NCBI RefSeq assembly: GCF_020966635.1
Contig: NZ_JAJKFQ010000029.1
Coordinates: 310,001 to 374,000, forward strand
Reading direction: 5' to 3'
Source: Stieleria sp. JC731
Lineage (GTDB): Bacteria; Planctomycetota; Planctomycetia; Pirellulales; Pirellulaceae
Length of the DNA stretch: 64,000 nt
In this document: in pieces, positions 55,946 to 64,000 of the stretch
Layout: the number at the start of each line of letters is the position of its first letter
Position numbering within the stretch: position 1 is the stretch's first letter
Translations under genes and position numbers: made by a program
The notes under the pieces: generated by a model
The model's input: only the letters and a program-made list of their open reading frames with translations
Told to the model about the DNA's origin: nothing
The model's database searches: none

Positions 55946-58915
55946 ATGCCTCTTTGGCAAATCGACATTTATCCCGCAGAAAACGAGATCGATCGCGAAG
56001 GAGCTCGTACGAGCGAAGAGATTGGTGAACTGGGGCTGGGCGATCAAATCTCGGTCGTTTTTGCTCGAGGATTTCTCGTCCAAGGTGACCTGGACGCCGA
56101 CCAAGCCCAGCAGCTGGCCGCCAACTTACTCAGTGACAGCGTTACCGAACGAAGCGTCGTCGCTCAGGTCGGTGAAGCCACCTTGGCCAATCCACCGGGC
56201 GGTGCCGAATCTTTCCGCTTGGTTAACGTGATGCCCAAAGCGGGCGTCATGGACCCCGTCGCCAGCAGCACGATTAACGCGGCCCGTGACATCGGCTTCG
56301 AAGTCGATTCGGTTCGCACGATGCGTAAGTACTGGATCGACGTTGCGGACGAATCCAACTTTGACGCGATTTGCCGAAGAGCCCTTTCGAACGATTCGAT
56401 CGAACAGGTCGTCGTCGGTCCCCTGGACATGGATGAATTGGAAGTCGGCAGCCACTACGAATTCAATCTTGTCCGCATCCCAATCCGATCGCTTAACGAC
56501 GAAGAACTAGAGCGATTGTCCAAAGAGGGCCAGCTTTACCTGACACTGGTCGAGATGCAAACCATTCGCGACCACTTCGTTTCGCTTGACCGTGATCCGA
56601 CCGACGTCGAACTGGAAACGATCGCGCAGACATGGTCGGAACACTGCAGCCATAAAACGCTGGCCGGGCGAATTCATTATCGCGGTATCGGCGCTGACGG
56701 AACGCCCGGCGGCGATGAGCGTCAATACGACAACATGCTCAAAGAAACCGTCTTCGCGGCGACACAGCAAATTCGCAAACAACTCAGCGATGACGACTGG
56801 TGTGTCAGCGTCTTTAAAGACAACGCCGGTGTGGTCACCTTCAACGACAAGTATCACGCGTGCTTTAAAGTCGAAACGCACAATCACCCCTCGGCCCTGG
56901 AACCTTACGGCGGTGCGAACACCGGCATCGGCGGCGTCATCCGTGACCCCATGGGTACAGGCATGGGAGCCAAACCGGTTTGTAACACCGATGTGTTCTG
57001 CTTCGCGCCACCAGACACCGAACCGGATTCGCTGCCCCCAGGCGTCCTGCACCCACGACGTGTGATGAAAGGCGTCGTTTCGGGCGTGCGTGACTACGGC
57101 AACCGGATGGGCATCCCGACGGTCAATGGCGCGGTCTACTTTGATGAACGCTACCTAGGCAACCCGTTGGTCTACGCCGGAAACGTCGGAATGATTCCGG
57201 TCGGCATGGAAGACAAAAAAGTCCACGCCGGTGACTTGATCGTTTCGCTCGGCGGACGGACCGGACGCGACGGCATTCACGGCGCGACATTCAGCAGCGC
57301 CGAACTGACAAGCGAATCAGAATCGCTATCCGGCGGTGCGGTCCAAATCGGCAACGCGATCACCGAAAAGATGGTGCTCGATGTCCTGATGCAGGCTCGT
57401 GATCGTGGGCTTTATAACGCGGTCACCGACTGCGGCGCCGGTGGCTTCTCCAGCGCAGTCGGCGAAATGGGTGAAGACGTCGGTGCGGAAGTTTGGCTCG
57501 ATAAAGCTCCGCTTAAATACGACGGACTGTCCTATACAGAAATCTGGATCTCCGAAGCCCAAGAGCGCATGGTCCTCGCCGTCCCTCGCGAAAAATGGGA
57601 CGAACTGCGCGAGCTTTGTGAAAGCGAAGGTGTCGAATCGGCGGTCCTGGGTGAATTCAAACCCACCGGCGACCTTCACCTAACCTACCACGGCGAAACG
57701 GTCGGCAACCTCAGCATGCACTTCTTGCATGACGGACGCCCACCAGTCATCCGTGATGCCGTTTACCAACCACCGGAAACCAAAGAGCTGACCGTTCCCG
57801 AAGGGACATCATCAGAGCAGCACGGCACATCGTTGCTAAACATCCTTGGCAGCTTGAATGTGGCCAGTAAACACTGGGTGATCCGCCAATACGACCACGA
57901 AGTTCAAGGCGGTAGCGTGGTCAAGCCGCTTGTCGGTCCGATGTGCGACGGCCCCAGCGATGCGGCCGTGATCCGCCCGCTTTTGGACAGCCAGCGTGGG
58001 CTGGTGATCTCCTGCGGGATGAACCCACACTTTGGCGACTTCGACACCTATCACATGGCTGCATCGGCAATCGACGAAGCGATGCGAAACGCCGTTGCTG
58101 TCGGTGCCGACCCATCGCGAATCGCGATCCTCGACAACTTCTGCTGGGGATACACCGATCGCCCCGAAACACTAGGCTCACTCGTTCGAGCCGCGATCGC
58201 CTGTTACGACGTTGCGATCGGACTGGGCACCCCGTTCATCAGCGGAAAGGACAGCCTGAACAACGAATTCAGCTATGCCGATAAAAACGGCGACAAACAA
58301 ACCATCTCGATCCCACCAAGCTTGCTGATCAGCGCGATGGGACAGATCGAGGATGTTTCCACCGCGATCACCATGGACGCCAAAGAGGCGGGTAATGTGG
58401 TGTTCTTGATCGGCGAAACCAAAGACGAAATGGGCGGTTCGCATTTCTGCTTGGTCAACGATCTTGATGGCGGAAAGGTCCCTTCGGTCGATGTCCCCGT
58501 CGCCAAAGCGACATTCGCGGCCGTGCACGAAGCGATCCGCGAACGCTTGGTTCGCAGCTGCCATGACTTGTCCGAAGGCGGCTTGGCTGTCGCCGCCTGC
58601 GAAATGGCGATGGCCGGCGGACTTGGAATGTCGATTGACCTAAAAGTTGCAAGCGACCAAATGGCAATCGAGCTTCCAGAAACGCAGTGGCTATTCAGCG
58701 AATCGAACTCACGGTTCTTGCTTGAAGCTCCCGCTACAGCCGCAGAACAGATCGTTCAGATCTTTCGCAAACACGGTGTCCCGGCTGCTCAGCTGGGTAC
58801 AATAGAGGCCGAAGCGAAACTGTCGATCACTGGGCTGGATGGCTCATCAACCTGCCTTGAAGTCGACATGGATCGCGCCAAACAAGCCTGGAAAAAGCCA
58901 CTGGATTTGCAATGA
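55946..58915 (+). CDS. purL: Phosphoribosylformylglycinamidine synthase, PurS-PurL fusion
   Basis: 989 aa. It catalyses the ATP-dependent conversion of FGAR to FGAM in purine synthesis. Residues about 1-170 contain two PurS-like segments, the second starting FRLVNVMPKAGVMDP. The PurL part begins near 200, with QTWSEHCSHKT (about 230) including the conserved His, then PSALEPYGGANTGIGGVIRD and the GGRTGRDGIHGATFSSAE loop, and a second AIRS-like half (ISGKDSLNNEF). There is no glutaminase domain, so a separate PurQ must exist. It is longer than small PurL (about 740 aa) and shorter than full-length PurL (about 1300). The stop overlaps the ferredoxin start as ATGA. Confidence 0.92.
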   Translation: MPLWQIDIYPAENEIDREGARTSEEIGELGLGDQISVVFARGFLVQGDLDADQAQQLAANLLSDSVTERSVVAQVGEATLANPPGGAESFRLVNVMPKAGVMDPVASSTINAARDIGFEVDSVRTMRKYWIDVADESNFDAICRRALSNDSIEQVVVGPLDMDELEVGSHYEFNLVRIPIRSLNDEELERLSKEGQLYLTLVEMQTIRDHFVSLDRDPTDVELETIAQTWSEHCSHKTLAGRIHYRGIGADGTPGGDERQYDNMLKETVFAATQQIRKQLSDDDWCVSVFKDNAGVVTFNDKYHACFKVETHNHPSALEPYGGANTGIGGVIRDPMGTGMGAKPVCNTDVFCFAPPDTEPDSLPPGVLHPRRVMKGVVSGVRDYGNRMGIPTVNGAVYFDERYLGNPLVYAGNVGMIPVGMEDKKVHAGDLIVSLGGRTGRDGIHGATFSSAELTSESESLSGGAVQIGNAITEKMVLDVLMQARDRGLYNAVTDCGAGGFSSAVGEMGEDVGAEVWLDKAPLKYDGLSYTEIWISEAQERMVLAVPREKWDELRELCESEGVESAVLGEFKPTGDLHLTYHGETVGNLSMHFLHDGRPPVIRDAVYQPPETKELTVPEGTSSEQHGTSLLNILGSLNVASKHWVIRQYDHEVQGGSVVKPLVGPMCDGPSDAAVIRPLLDSQRGLVISCGMNPHFGDFDTYHMAASAIDEAMRNAVAVGADPSRIAILDNFCWGYTDRPETLGSLVRAAIACYDVAIGLGTPFISGKDSLNNEFSYADKNGDKQTISIPPSLLISAMGQIEDVSTAITMDAKEAGNVVFLIGETKDEMGGSHFCLVNDLDGGKVPSVDVPVAKATFAAVHEAIRERLVRSCHDLSEGGLAVAACEMAMAGGLGMSIDLKVASDQMAIELPETQWLFSESNSRFLLEAPATAAEQIVQIFRKHGVPAAQLGTIEAEAKLSITGLDGSSTCLEVDMDRAKQAWKKPLDLQ

Positions 58916-59913
58916 TCTCTGCCAACGTGCAGCCCGAGACACGCACGAATTGGACCGTCGTTATTTCGAAGGGGCAGTCGCGAAACCCCGTCAAACGATC
59001 GCTTGAACAATCACTCGCCGACGCCGCCGCACAGCTTGACGGTGTCTCGGTGATTGTTGTGCCGCACCTCTATGACTTGCCCAAAGGCGGCGAGTCATTG
59101 GCGAAACTCGGTGAAGTCGAAAGCAATCTGATCGTGGCATCTTGGATCTTCCCACGGGCAGCTCACTGGGTCCTTGATCGCAATGGCGTCCGTGGCCAAT
59201 TCGTGGCTGTCGAAGATGACCAAGACGAAGAAGACGAACCTGTCAGTGCAAGTTCACGTGATGTCGATCGTGTGGCCGATTTGTACCCACGCCCTGATCG
59301 CGAAATCCACTGTATCGATCTAAAGAACGGCGACGACCCAGCGCGGTTTATCGAACAACTGCATCAGATCGTGCTGACCGAACAGGCGACCGCCCCGGAC
59401 GCAGATCGCTCGCTTCCGATTATCGGCGGAAAGCTGGTGGAGGTTGATGAAACGACCTCACGCCGCTGGTACCCGGTCATCGACTTTAGTCGCTGCACGA
59501 ACTGCATGGAGTGTGTCGACTTTTGCCTCTTCGGCGTCTACGGTGTCGACCAAGCTGAAACGATCCTTGTAGAGCAGCCCGACAACTGCCGCAAAGGCTG
59601 CCCGGCATGCAGTCGCGTCTGCCCCGAAAATGCGATCATCTTTCCCCAGCATAAGGCACCCGCGATCGCCGGTGCCGATATCGGTGGTGATGAAGGTTTC
59701 AAAATAGACCTTTCGAAACTGTTCGGTGCACCGGACGGAGGAGAAGACGCGATCGCGACCGCCGCACGCGAACGAGATGAGCAGCTATTGCTGACCGGAC
59801 GTGACGCCGTGGGCATCGACGACCAACTGAAGCGACGACAGCAAGACGCCGCAAAGAAACCCAAAGATGACCTCGATAAACTGATCGACTCCCTCGACGC
59901 ACTCGACCTATAA
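58912..59913 (+). CDS. 2[4Fe-4S] ferredoxin-type protein coupled to purL
   Basis: 333 aa. The C-terminal part has two iron-sulfur motifs: CTNCMECVDFC (Cys spacing 2-2-3, about residue 195) and CRKGCPACSRVC followed by PENAI (about 223), the first C-x3-C variant. The N-terminal 170 residues are unrecognised and Asp/Glu-rich in the centre; the end (about 285-333) is a charged helix. No membrane segment is present. ATG 58912 overlaps the purL stop, so the two are translationally coupled. No known step of purine synthesis needs a ferredoxin here, hence the role is unclear. A 25-bp hairpin follows 30 bp downstream of the stop. Confidence 0.8.
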   Translation: MISANVQPETRTNWTVVISKGQSRNPVKRSLEQSLADAAAQLDGVSVIVVPHLYDLPKGGESLAKLGEVESNLIVASWIFPRAAHWVLDRNGVRGQFVAVEDDQDEEDEPVSASSRDVDRVADLYPRPDREIHCIDLKNGDDPARFIEQLHQIVLTEQATAPDADRSLPIIGGKLVEVDETTSRRWYPVIDFSRCTNCMECVDFCLFGVYGVDQAETILVEQPDNCRKGCPACSRVCPENAIIFPQHKAPAIAGADIGGDEGFKIDLSKLFGAPDGGEDAIATAARERDEQLLLTGRDAVGIDDQLKRRQQDAAKKPKDDLDKLIDSLDALDL

Positions 59914-59943
59914 GACTGCGTCACATCGATCAGCCCAACGACA

Positions 59944-60018
59944 CCGTAGTGGATCTTGTCAAAGATCCTTCTCTTGCCCTACTTGTTGAGCCCGGATCTT
60001 TAACAAGATCCACTACGG
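59944..60018. repeat. Long hairpin (24/25 bp stem) between convergent genes
   Basis: Left arm 59944-59968 and right arm 59994-60018 pair in 24 of 25 positions, with a 25-base loop. The arms begin CCGTAGTGGATCTTG and each contains two GATC-type words. It lies between the ferredoxin and YceH genes, 30 bp and 15 bp from their stops. It could stop transcription in both directions, or be a small palindromic mobile-like element. No T-run follows the stem. Confidence 0.85.
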
Positions 60019-60033
60019 GCTGCGAACGGACGT

Positions 60034-60708
60034 TTAAGACTCGATTCGCTTGATGCGTTCTTCGAGGTCATCAATTCGTGACGTGACCGCTTCGAGACGC
60101 GAGATCAGCATCTCGATCGCGTCTTTCTGCTCGTCACTTACCGCCGTTGATTTTGCGGCCTGCTTTTCCACACGAGCTTCAAGGTACTGGCGTTCTTCGG
60201 GTGGATAAAGCTTGTGCGCAAACGTCTGGCCGCGTCCCGGTGGCGTCAGGGCCTCCACCAAATCCTTTTCAATCAACGACTCAACAACTGACTTCGCGGC
60301 GTTAAGATCCGCCAGAGCGTACATCCGCGAAGCACGCGTTCTTAGCTCGCCCATCGTTTGTGGTCCACGCAACAGTAACTCGGTCATCACCGCCGCTTGT
60401 GGACTATCAAGATTCATCCATTCGTATGCGACGTGCCGAAACTTGTTGACTCGTCCACCTCCCTGAATCTCACGAGCAGCTCCGCAGGCGCGAAGTTCGT
60501 CGAGGGCGAGCAGCACGTCATTTTCATCCAATGACATCTGCGGAGAACGATTTGATTTTTGATTGCAGCCGCTAACGATCGCGGCGACTGTCATGGGGTA
60601 GTTATCTGGTGTCGTCTTCGCCTTTTCGACCAACACGCCGAGCACACGACGGGCATTGGCAGACAAAGGTACAACGGGCTGAGAATCATCGCCGGCACTA
60701 TCAGACAT
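60034..60708 (-). CDS. YceH/DUF480-family protein
   Basis: 224 aa, the normal size for the family. Two winged-helix-like domains: the first with PLSANARRVLGVLVEKAKTTPDNYPMTV and NQKSNRSPQMSLDE, the second with AVMTELLLRGPQTMGELRTRASRM. The C-terminal about 45 residues form a coiled coil. The family is common but of unclear function, probably DNA-binding. ATG 60708 starts the conserved part; ATG 60714 and 60732 are also in frame. It is convergent with the ferredoxin gene. Confidence 0.88.
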   Translation of the reverse strand: MSDSAGDDSQPVVPLSANARRVLGVLVEKAKTTPDNYPMTVAAIVSGCNQKSNRSPQMSLDENDVLLALDELRACGAAREIQGGGRVNKFRHVAYEWMNLDSPQAAVMTELLLRGPQTMGELRTRASRMYALADLNAAKSVVESLIEKDLVEALTPPGRGQTFAHKLYPPEERQYLEARVEKQAAKSTAVSDEQKDAIEMLISRLEAVTSRIDDLEERIKRIES

Positions 60709-60830
60709 AGCCATACAACACTTGGGAACCACGATCGGGATGGGAAATGTCTGGAAAGTATACCGCCGTCAATGCCGTCTCGTTAGCGGTTAGAAAGATC
60801 GGAACGAATTTGCTTAGCAACCAAAGTTCC

Positions 60831-61064
60831 CGTCACAGTCCCTGTGATGCCGGGCGTTGGATCTTCCCGGTCGCTGATTGAGTGCTGCAGTCGGCACGAC
60901 GGAGCGTGCCGGGTACTTTAGTTGCTCTCGAAAGTACCCGTCACAGTCCCTGTGACGCCGGGCGTTGGATCTTCCCGGTCGCTGATTGATTGCTGAATCG
61001 GCACGACGGAGCGTGCCGGGTACTTTGGGTGCTCTTGAAAGTCCCCGTCACAGTCCCTGTGACG
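60831..61064. repeat. Structured repeat element, locus 2 (three-hairpin family)
   Basis: Hairpin B (CGTCACAGTCCCTGTGACG) at 60831-60849 (one mismatch), 60939-60957 and 61046-61064; hairpin A (CGGCACG-N6-CGTGCCG) at 60892-60911 and 60999-61018. Between A and B, GGGTACTTT (60911-60919) pairs with AAAGTACCC (60931-60939). The units repeat every 107-108 bp with a shared spacer beginning CCGGGCGTTGG, which also occurs at locus 1. The interval 60709-61085 contains nothing else. Confidence 0.92.
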
Positions 61065-61085
61065 CCGGGACATGGAGGACCAACA

Positions 61086-61475
61086 CTAACCGGTGTTTGA
61101 AACAATCCGCCACAGCGACTGGGCCGGAATGTCGAGTTGAAAATACCACGTGATCGCGGTGGCCGTGACCAACGTCGCGGTTGAGACCCCGACCCAGATC
61201 CTTTGAAAACTACGAAGACTCGTGGCCAACAAAAACAGCGAAGTGGCATAGACCATATAAACGCCGATCAGCAAAACCATGAACGCTTGGACGTGCGGCG
61301 ATGCAGATACGAAATGCTCGATATCAAATCCGATTTGAGCACCCCAGGTGACGCCATCGAGCGAAATAGCCCACCCACCAACGAGGCAAACGATCGCTGT
61401 AAATTCGCGAACACGATCGACGATCGATAGTGCGTCGGACGTATCACTGGGCGGCTCGTAGGGTGAATCGATCAT
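61086..61475 (-). CDS. Small membrane protein of unknown function
   Basis: 129 aa with three hydrophobic segments (about 25-45, 60-80 and 95-115). The N-terminus SPYEPPSD is of the kind common in planctomycete small membrane proteins. No family recognised. Its ATG at 61475 overlaps the stop of the previous gene as ATGA, so the two are probably co-translated. The repeat element begins only about 20 bp after its stop. Confidence 0.65.
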   Translation of the reverse strand: MIDSPYEPPSDTSDALSIVDRVREFTAIVCLVGGWAISLDGVTWGAQIGFDIEHFVSASPHVQAFMVLLIGVYMVYATSLFLLATSLRSFQRIWVGVSTATLVTATAITWYFQLDIPAQSLWRIVSNTG

Positions 61476-61858
61476 GGCTGCTTCGAGACAACACTCGCCT
61501 CAACGGGCCCTCGTAGCGACATCAGGTCATGGACTTTGCCCTGGGAATTTTTGACACGAAACTCCGTATCATCGTCTCGCAAACGGACCATCGCTTCCTG
61601 ACGCTCCCCGGAATCCGACAGATCTAAGACCGGTCCAGTCCCCAGATTCAGAGCTTTTGTACCTTGCGGGAAAAACGAACCATACGGTTGCTCATACCTT
61701 CGCTCGATGCGCAATCGATAAAGCTCCTCGGCCAGGATCGATGCTTCACGATGGGCTTCGGACAACTGCTTCTGGTACGCTTTGCGGTCGACCCACCATG
61801 CGCAAACGATGGCAACCAAAACGACAATCATTAGAAGTGACGAAAGGCGAATCTTCAT
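61472..61858 (-). CDS. Small secreted or anchored protein of unknown function
   Basis: 128 aa. An N-terminal hydrophobic segment (SSLLMIVVLVAIVCAWWVDR) is followed by a short coiled coil. The start KIRLSSLLMIV is typical of a planctomycete group of small membrane-anchored proteins. The C-terminal half is beta-like and unrecognised. It is the first gene of a two-gene unit with the small membrane protein, joined by ATGA. RecQ ends 80 bp upstream on the same strand. Confidence 0.65.
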   Translation of the reverse strand: MKIRLSSLLMIVVLVAIVCAWWVDRKAYQKQLSEAHREASILAEELYRLRIERRYEQPYGSFFPQGTKALNLGTGPVLDLSDSGERQEAMVRLRDDDTEFRVKNSQGKVHDLMSLRGPVEASVVSKQP

Positions 61859-61937
61859 CTTCGAACGACACCACGCACGGGTTCAGCGTACTACCACCAT
61901 CCATCGTAGCAACGATTGGCTCGAAGATGCGAATTTC

Positions 61938-63362
61938 CTACCCGAAATAGCGATTCAAAAACTCTTTCCGGTCGCCTTCTTCGGCTGCGAACTGCACCAT
62001 CGCGTAGAGTCGCTGCTGGTCACGGCGTTTCTTTTCGGCAAGGATGTCTTCATCTTGCAGACGTGGTGGAATGTCTGCAACGACGTCATAGCAGGCCGGC
62101 GGATGGGGACCGGCAACGACCCCATGTCGATCGAGCATCGAGAGTGCGGTCGCCAATCGATGGTCATGCTTGCTGCGTCGCTGCAGCTGTTCGTTAATCC
62201 AATCGAATCCGAATGCGTGACATTGCTCGGAATGTTCAACAAGCAATTGATATAGCCGCGTGTAGAACGCAGCGTCCGGGTTCGACCACTCGATGAACTG
62301 CATCTGCGTCATCAAGTCTTCTTGGGCGTACATCCAAACGCAGCGACTCGGTTCACCGTCTCGCCCCGCGCGTCCAATTTCCTGATAGTACGATTCGATG
62401 GATCCGGGCGTTTCGGCATGAACGACGATTCGAATGTCTTGTTTGTCGATCCCCATTCCGAAGGCATTTGTCGCCAGGACCACATCACTTTCGCCTGACA
62501 TAAAGTCATCCTGAACCCGTGAACGGCGATGCCTAGGCAGGTCTCCGTGGTAACACACATGGTCGATTCCTTTCTTGGTCAAGTCGTCGCTAAAGCGTTG
62601 CAAAGTCTTGATCAGTGAAAAGTACACGATCACGCTGCCGCCGCGATAATCAGGGTCGGCAAGGATTTCTGGCAACAGAGACAGCTTTTCTGATTCGTCG
62701 TAAACCGGAGCAACATCCAAATGCAAATTGGGTCGGTCGATGCCTTCATGAAACAGCCGGATGTCGTCTTCGGATATTCCTATTTGCCGATAGATATCTT
62801 GTCGACATTCCTGAGTCGCTGTTGCGGTTAATGCGATCGTCGTCGGATTCCCAACGAGTTCTCGAATTTCTGCGACCCGGGTATAGTCCGGCCGAAAATC
62901 GTGCCCCCACTGACTAACGCAGTGGGCTTCATCAATTGCCAGCAGATTGACCTTTCGATTGGCAATCGCGTCACGAAATTCATCCTTTCGAAATCGCTCT
63001 GGCGTGACATAAAGAATTTGATAGTCGCCCTCAGAAAGCTTTTCGTATCGCTGTGTACGCGATTGACGATCGAGCGACGAGTTGATGAATGTCGCATCGA
63101 TCCCTCGTTGGATTAGCGACTGAGCTTGATCCTGCATCAACGCGATCAACGGTGACAAGACAAGAGTCAATGACCGCGGATCACGCTCGGCGTTATAGAG
63201 CGCGGGGATCTGATAGCAGACCGACTTGCCCATTCCTGTAGGCATCACAACCATCGCATGCTGTCCGTCGATCACATGATCGATAATCGCCTGCTGGCTG
63301 GGGCGAAACGATGTGTAGCCGAAGTACTTCTCAAGTAGTTGTTTTGGATTGTCATTGCTCAT
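61938..63362 (-). CDS. recQ: RecQ-family ATP-dependent DNA helicase, short form
   Basis: 474 aa, shorter than E. coli RecQ (about 610). The helicase core is complete: RPSQQAII (motif 0), MPTGMGKSVCYQ (motif I), DEAHCVSQWGHDFRPDY (motif II), ALTATATQ (III), and the GRAGRDGEPS motif VI. The protein ends at LNRYFG, exactly where the CGxCDxC zinc-site cysteines would follow; the preceding CRR cysteine is also replaced (GDRKEF). The winged-helix RQC and HRDC domains are absent. In-frame sequence after the stop has no Cys-x2-Cys, so this looks like the natural end and not a recent nonsense change. Confidence 0.88.
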   Translation of the reverse strand: MSNDNPKQLLEKYFGYTSFRPSQQAIIDHVIDGQHAMVVMPTGMGKSVCYQIPALYNAERDPRSLTLVLSPLIALMQDQAQSLIQRGIDATFINSSLDRQSRTQRYEKLSEGDYQILYVTPERFRKDEFRDAIANRKVNLLAIDEAHCVSQWGHDFRPDYTRVAEIRELVGNPTTIALTATATQECRQDIYRQIGISEDDIRLFHEGIDRPNLHLDVAPVYDESEKLSLLPEILADPDYRGGSVIVYFSLIKTLQRFSDDLTKKGIDHVCYHGDLPRHRRSRVQDDFMSGESDVVLATNAFGMGIDKQDIRIVVHAETPGSIESYYQEIGRAGRDGEPSRCVWMYAQEDLMTQMQFIEWSNPDAAFYTRLYQLLVEHSEQCHAFGFDWINEQLQRRSKHDHRLATALSMLDRHGVVAGPHPPACYDVVADIPPRLQDEDILAEKKRRDQQRLYAMVQFAAEEGDRKEFLNRYFG

Positions 63363-63588
63363 CGCGGTATTGTGACTTCATCACGCCAACGTGAAAGGGC
63401 AGATCGCATCCTTGCTGATCACACGCTCCTGATCGCCGCCCCGCCGTCAGGCCAGTCCTCAACCGCCAACACGCGATCAAATCATGGCAACTCGGGCGAT
63501 GCCGGTGCGAGGATTTTTGCATCCTGGCTGATCTTCGTTCATATTGTGCGGTCCTACACGAAGCCACTTGCAACAGGACCATCGATCG

Positions 63589-64000
63589 TGAGCGAAGAAT
63601 CCAACATCGACTTTCAAGAACTCGATAGTGGCGCCGGCGATATCGAGCTGACTCCGCCCGAACTGTTTGCCGCAAATCTAATTGAGTGGGCTTTGGAACG
63701 ACACGTCAGCGATTTGTTTATCTCCGACGTCGACGGTGCCGTCGTTGTCAGCGTGCGAAGACTTGGAAAAGTCGAACATGTCCGCCGCTTCGCGACGACG
63801 TATGGGCATCGACTGCAAGGACACCTACGCGTGCTCGCCGGTGCGGATGCCGGTGAATCGGTGCGTCCTACCGAAGGCCGTGGCCGCATGACAACTCCGG
63901 ATGGTTCGACTGCGCATCTTCGACTGAGCAGCGTTCCCACACTGTTCGGTCAGGATGTCGCGATACGCCTTTTCGACCCGGCTCGCGGTCGACGTTCAAT
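63589..64000 (+). CDS. GspE/PilT-family ATPase, N-terminal part (cut by window end)
   Basis: An open frame of at least 137 codons running off the right edge. Starting at GTG 63589, it has an acidic beginning and an arm with HVSDLFISDVDG, VVVSVRRLGKVEH and VAIRLFDPARG, corresponding to the ASDIHLE-type N-terminal domain of type II secretion and pilus ATPases. The Walker motifs would lie beyond 64000. No ATG is in frame nearby; other upstream GTG codons exist. It is divergent from recQ. Related to the protein at 1088-2860. Confidence 0.75.

Noticed and set aside
60941-61249. A 102-codon minus-strand frame
   Set aside because: Same type of repeat translation as at locus 1; it overlaps the supported small membrane protein gene in another frame.

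Overview
The window reads as chromosomal DNA of a planctomycete, most likely a Rhodopirellula/Pirellulales-type organism. The evidence is gene content: a DUF1549/DUF1553 plus DUF1501 pair, a YTV-repeat cell-wall protein, EF-hand-rich secreted proteins, a BlaI/M56 pair, many short overlapping gene junctions, and structured intergenic repeats. I found no rRNA, tRNA, CRISPR array, phage gene or transposase. These identifications rest on motif recognition only; no database search was run.

Layout. 0-7 kb: phosphatidylserine synthase, a GspE/PilB-type ATPase, an Nramp-like transporter translationally coupled to an enolase-superfamily enzyme, and an orphan LolD-type ABC ATPase. 7-11.7 kb (minus strand): a chemosensory-like set made of a thioredoxin-fold membrane protein, a membrane CheA-like kinase without a CheW domain, a CheX-type phosphatase, a CheY and a soluble MCP-like coiled-coil protein. 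12-14.7 kb: a PEP-hydrolase-family TIM barrel and a CBS-tailed cation/proton antiporter. 15.0-30.2 kb: an eight-gene operon in which every junction overlaps (DUF1549/1553, DUF1501, EF-hand protein, MoxR ATPase, DUF58, BatA-like VWA protein, a 1216-aa coiled-coil membrane protein, and a second VWA membrane protein). A TTGACA-N17-TAAAGT promoter with an embedded dyad precedes it. Just downstream are a BlaI-type repressor, an M56 (BlaR1-like) metalloprotease with a WD40-like tail, and a secreted caspase/legumain-like protein.

33.7-49.8 kb is mixed: a DUF4919-like protein, a DegT-family aminotransferase, an anti-sigma-like membrane protein, a methyltransferase, a Tat-type lipoprotein, xylulokinase, a crotonase without the usual glutamates, a KASIII, signal peptidase I, a TPR-like lipoprotein and a PAS-GAF-receiver protein. 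49.8-51.4 kb is a repeat-bearing non-coding stretch before the YTV-repeat gene, which ends in a clear intrinsic terminator. 54-60 kb: a YidE/AspT-type transporter, a PurS-PurL fusion translationally coupled to a 2[4Fe-4S] ferredoxin, a 24/25-bp hairpin and a YceH/DUF480 protein. 60.8-64 kb: a structured tandem repeat, two small membrane proteins, a RecQ lacking its zinc-site cysteines, and the start of another GspE/PilT-family ATPase.

The most unusual items are the fully overlapping 15-kb operon that joins planctomycete secreted proteins to a MoxR/VWA chaperone-like set, the non-canonical chemosensory operon, the purL-ferredoxin coupling, and a three-hairpin repeat family present at two loci 14 kb apart.
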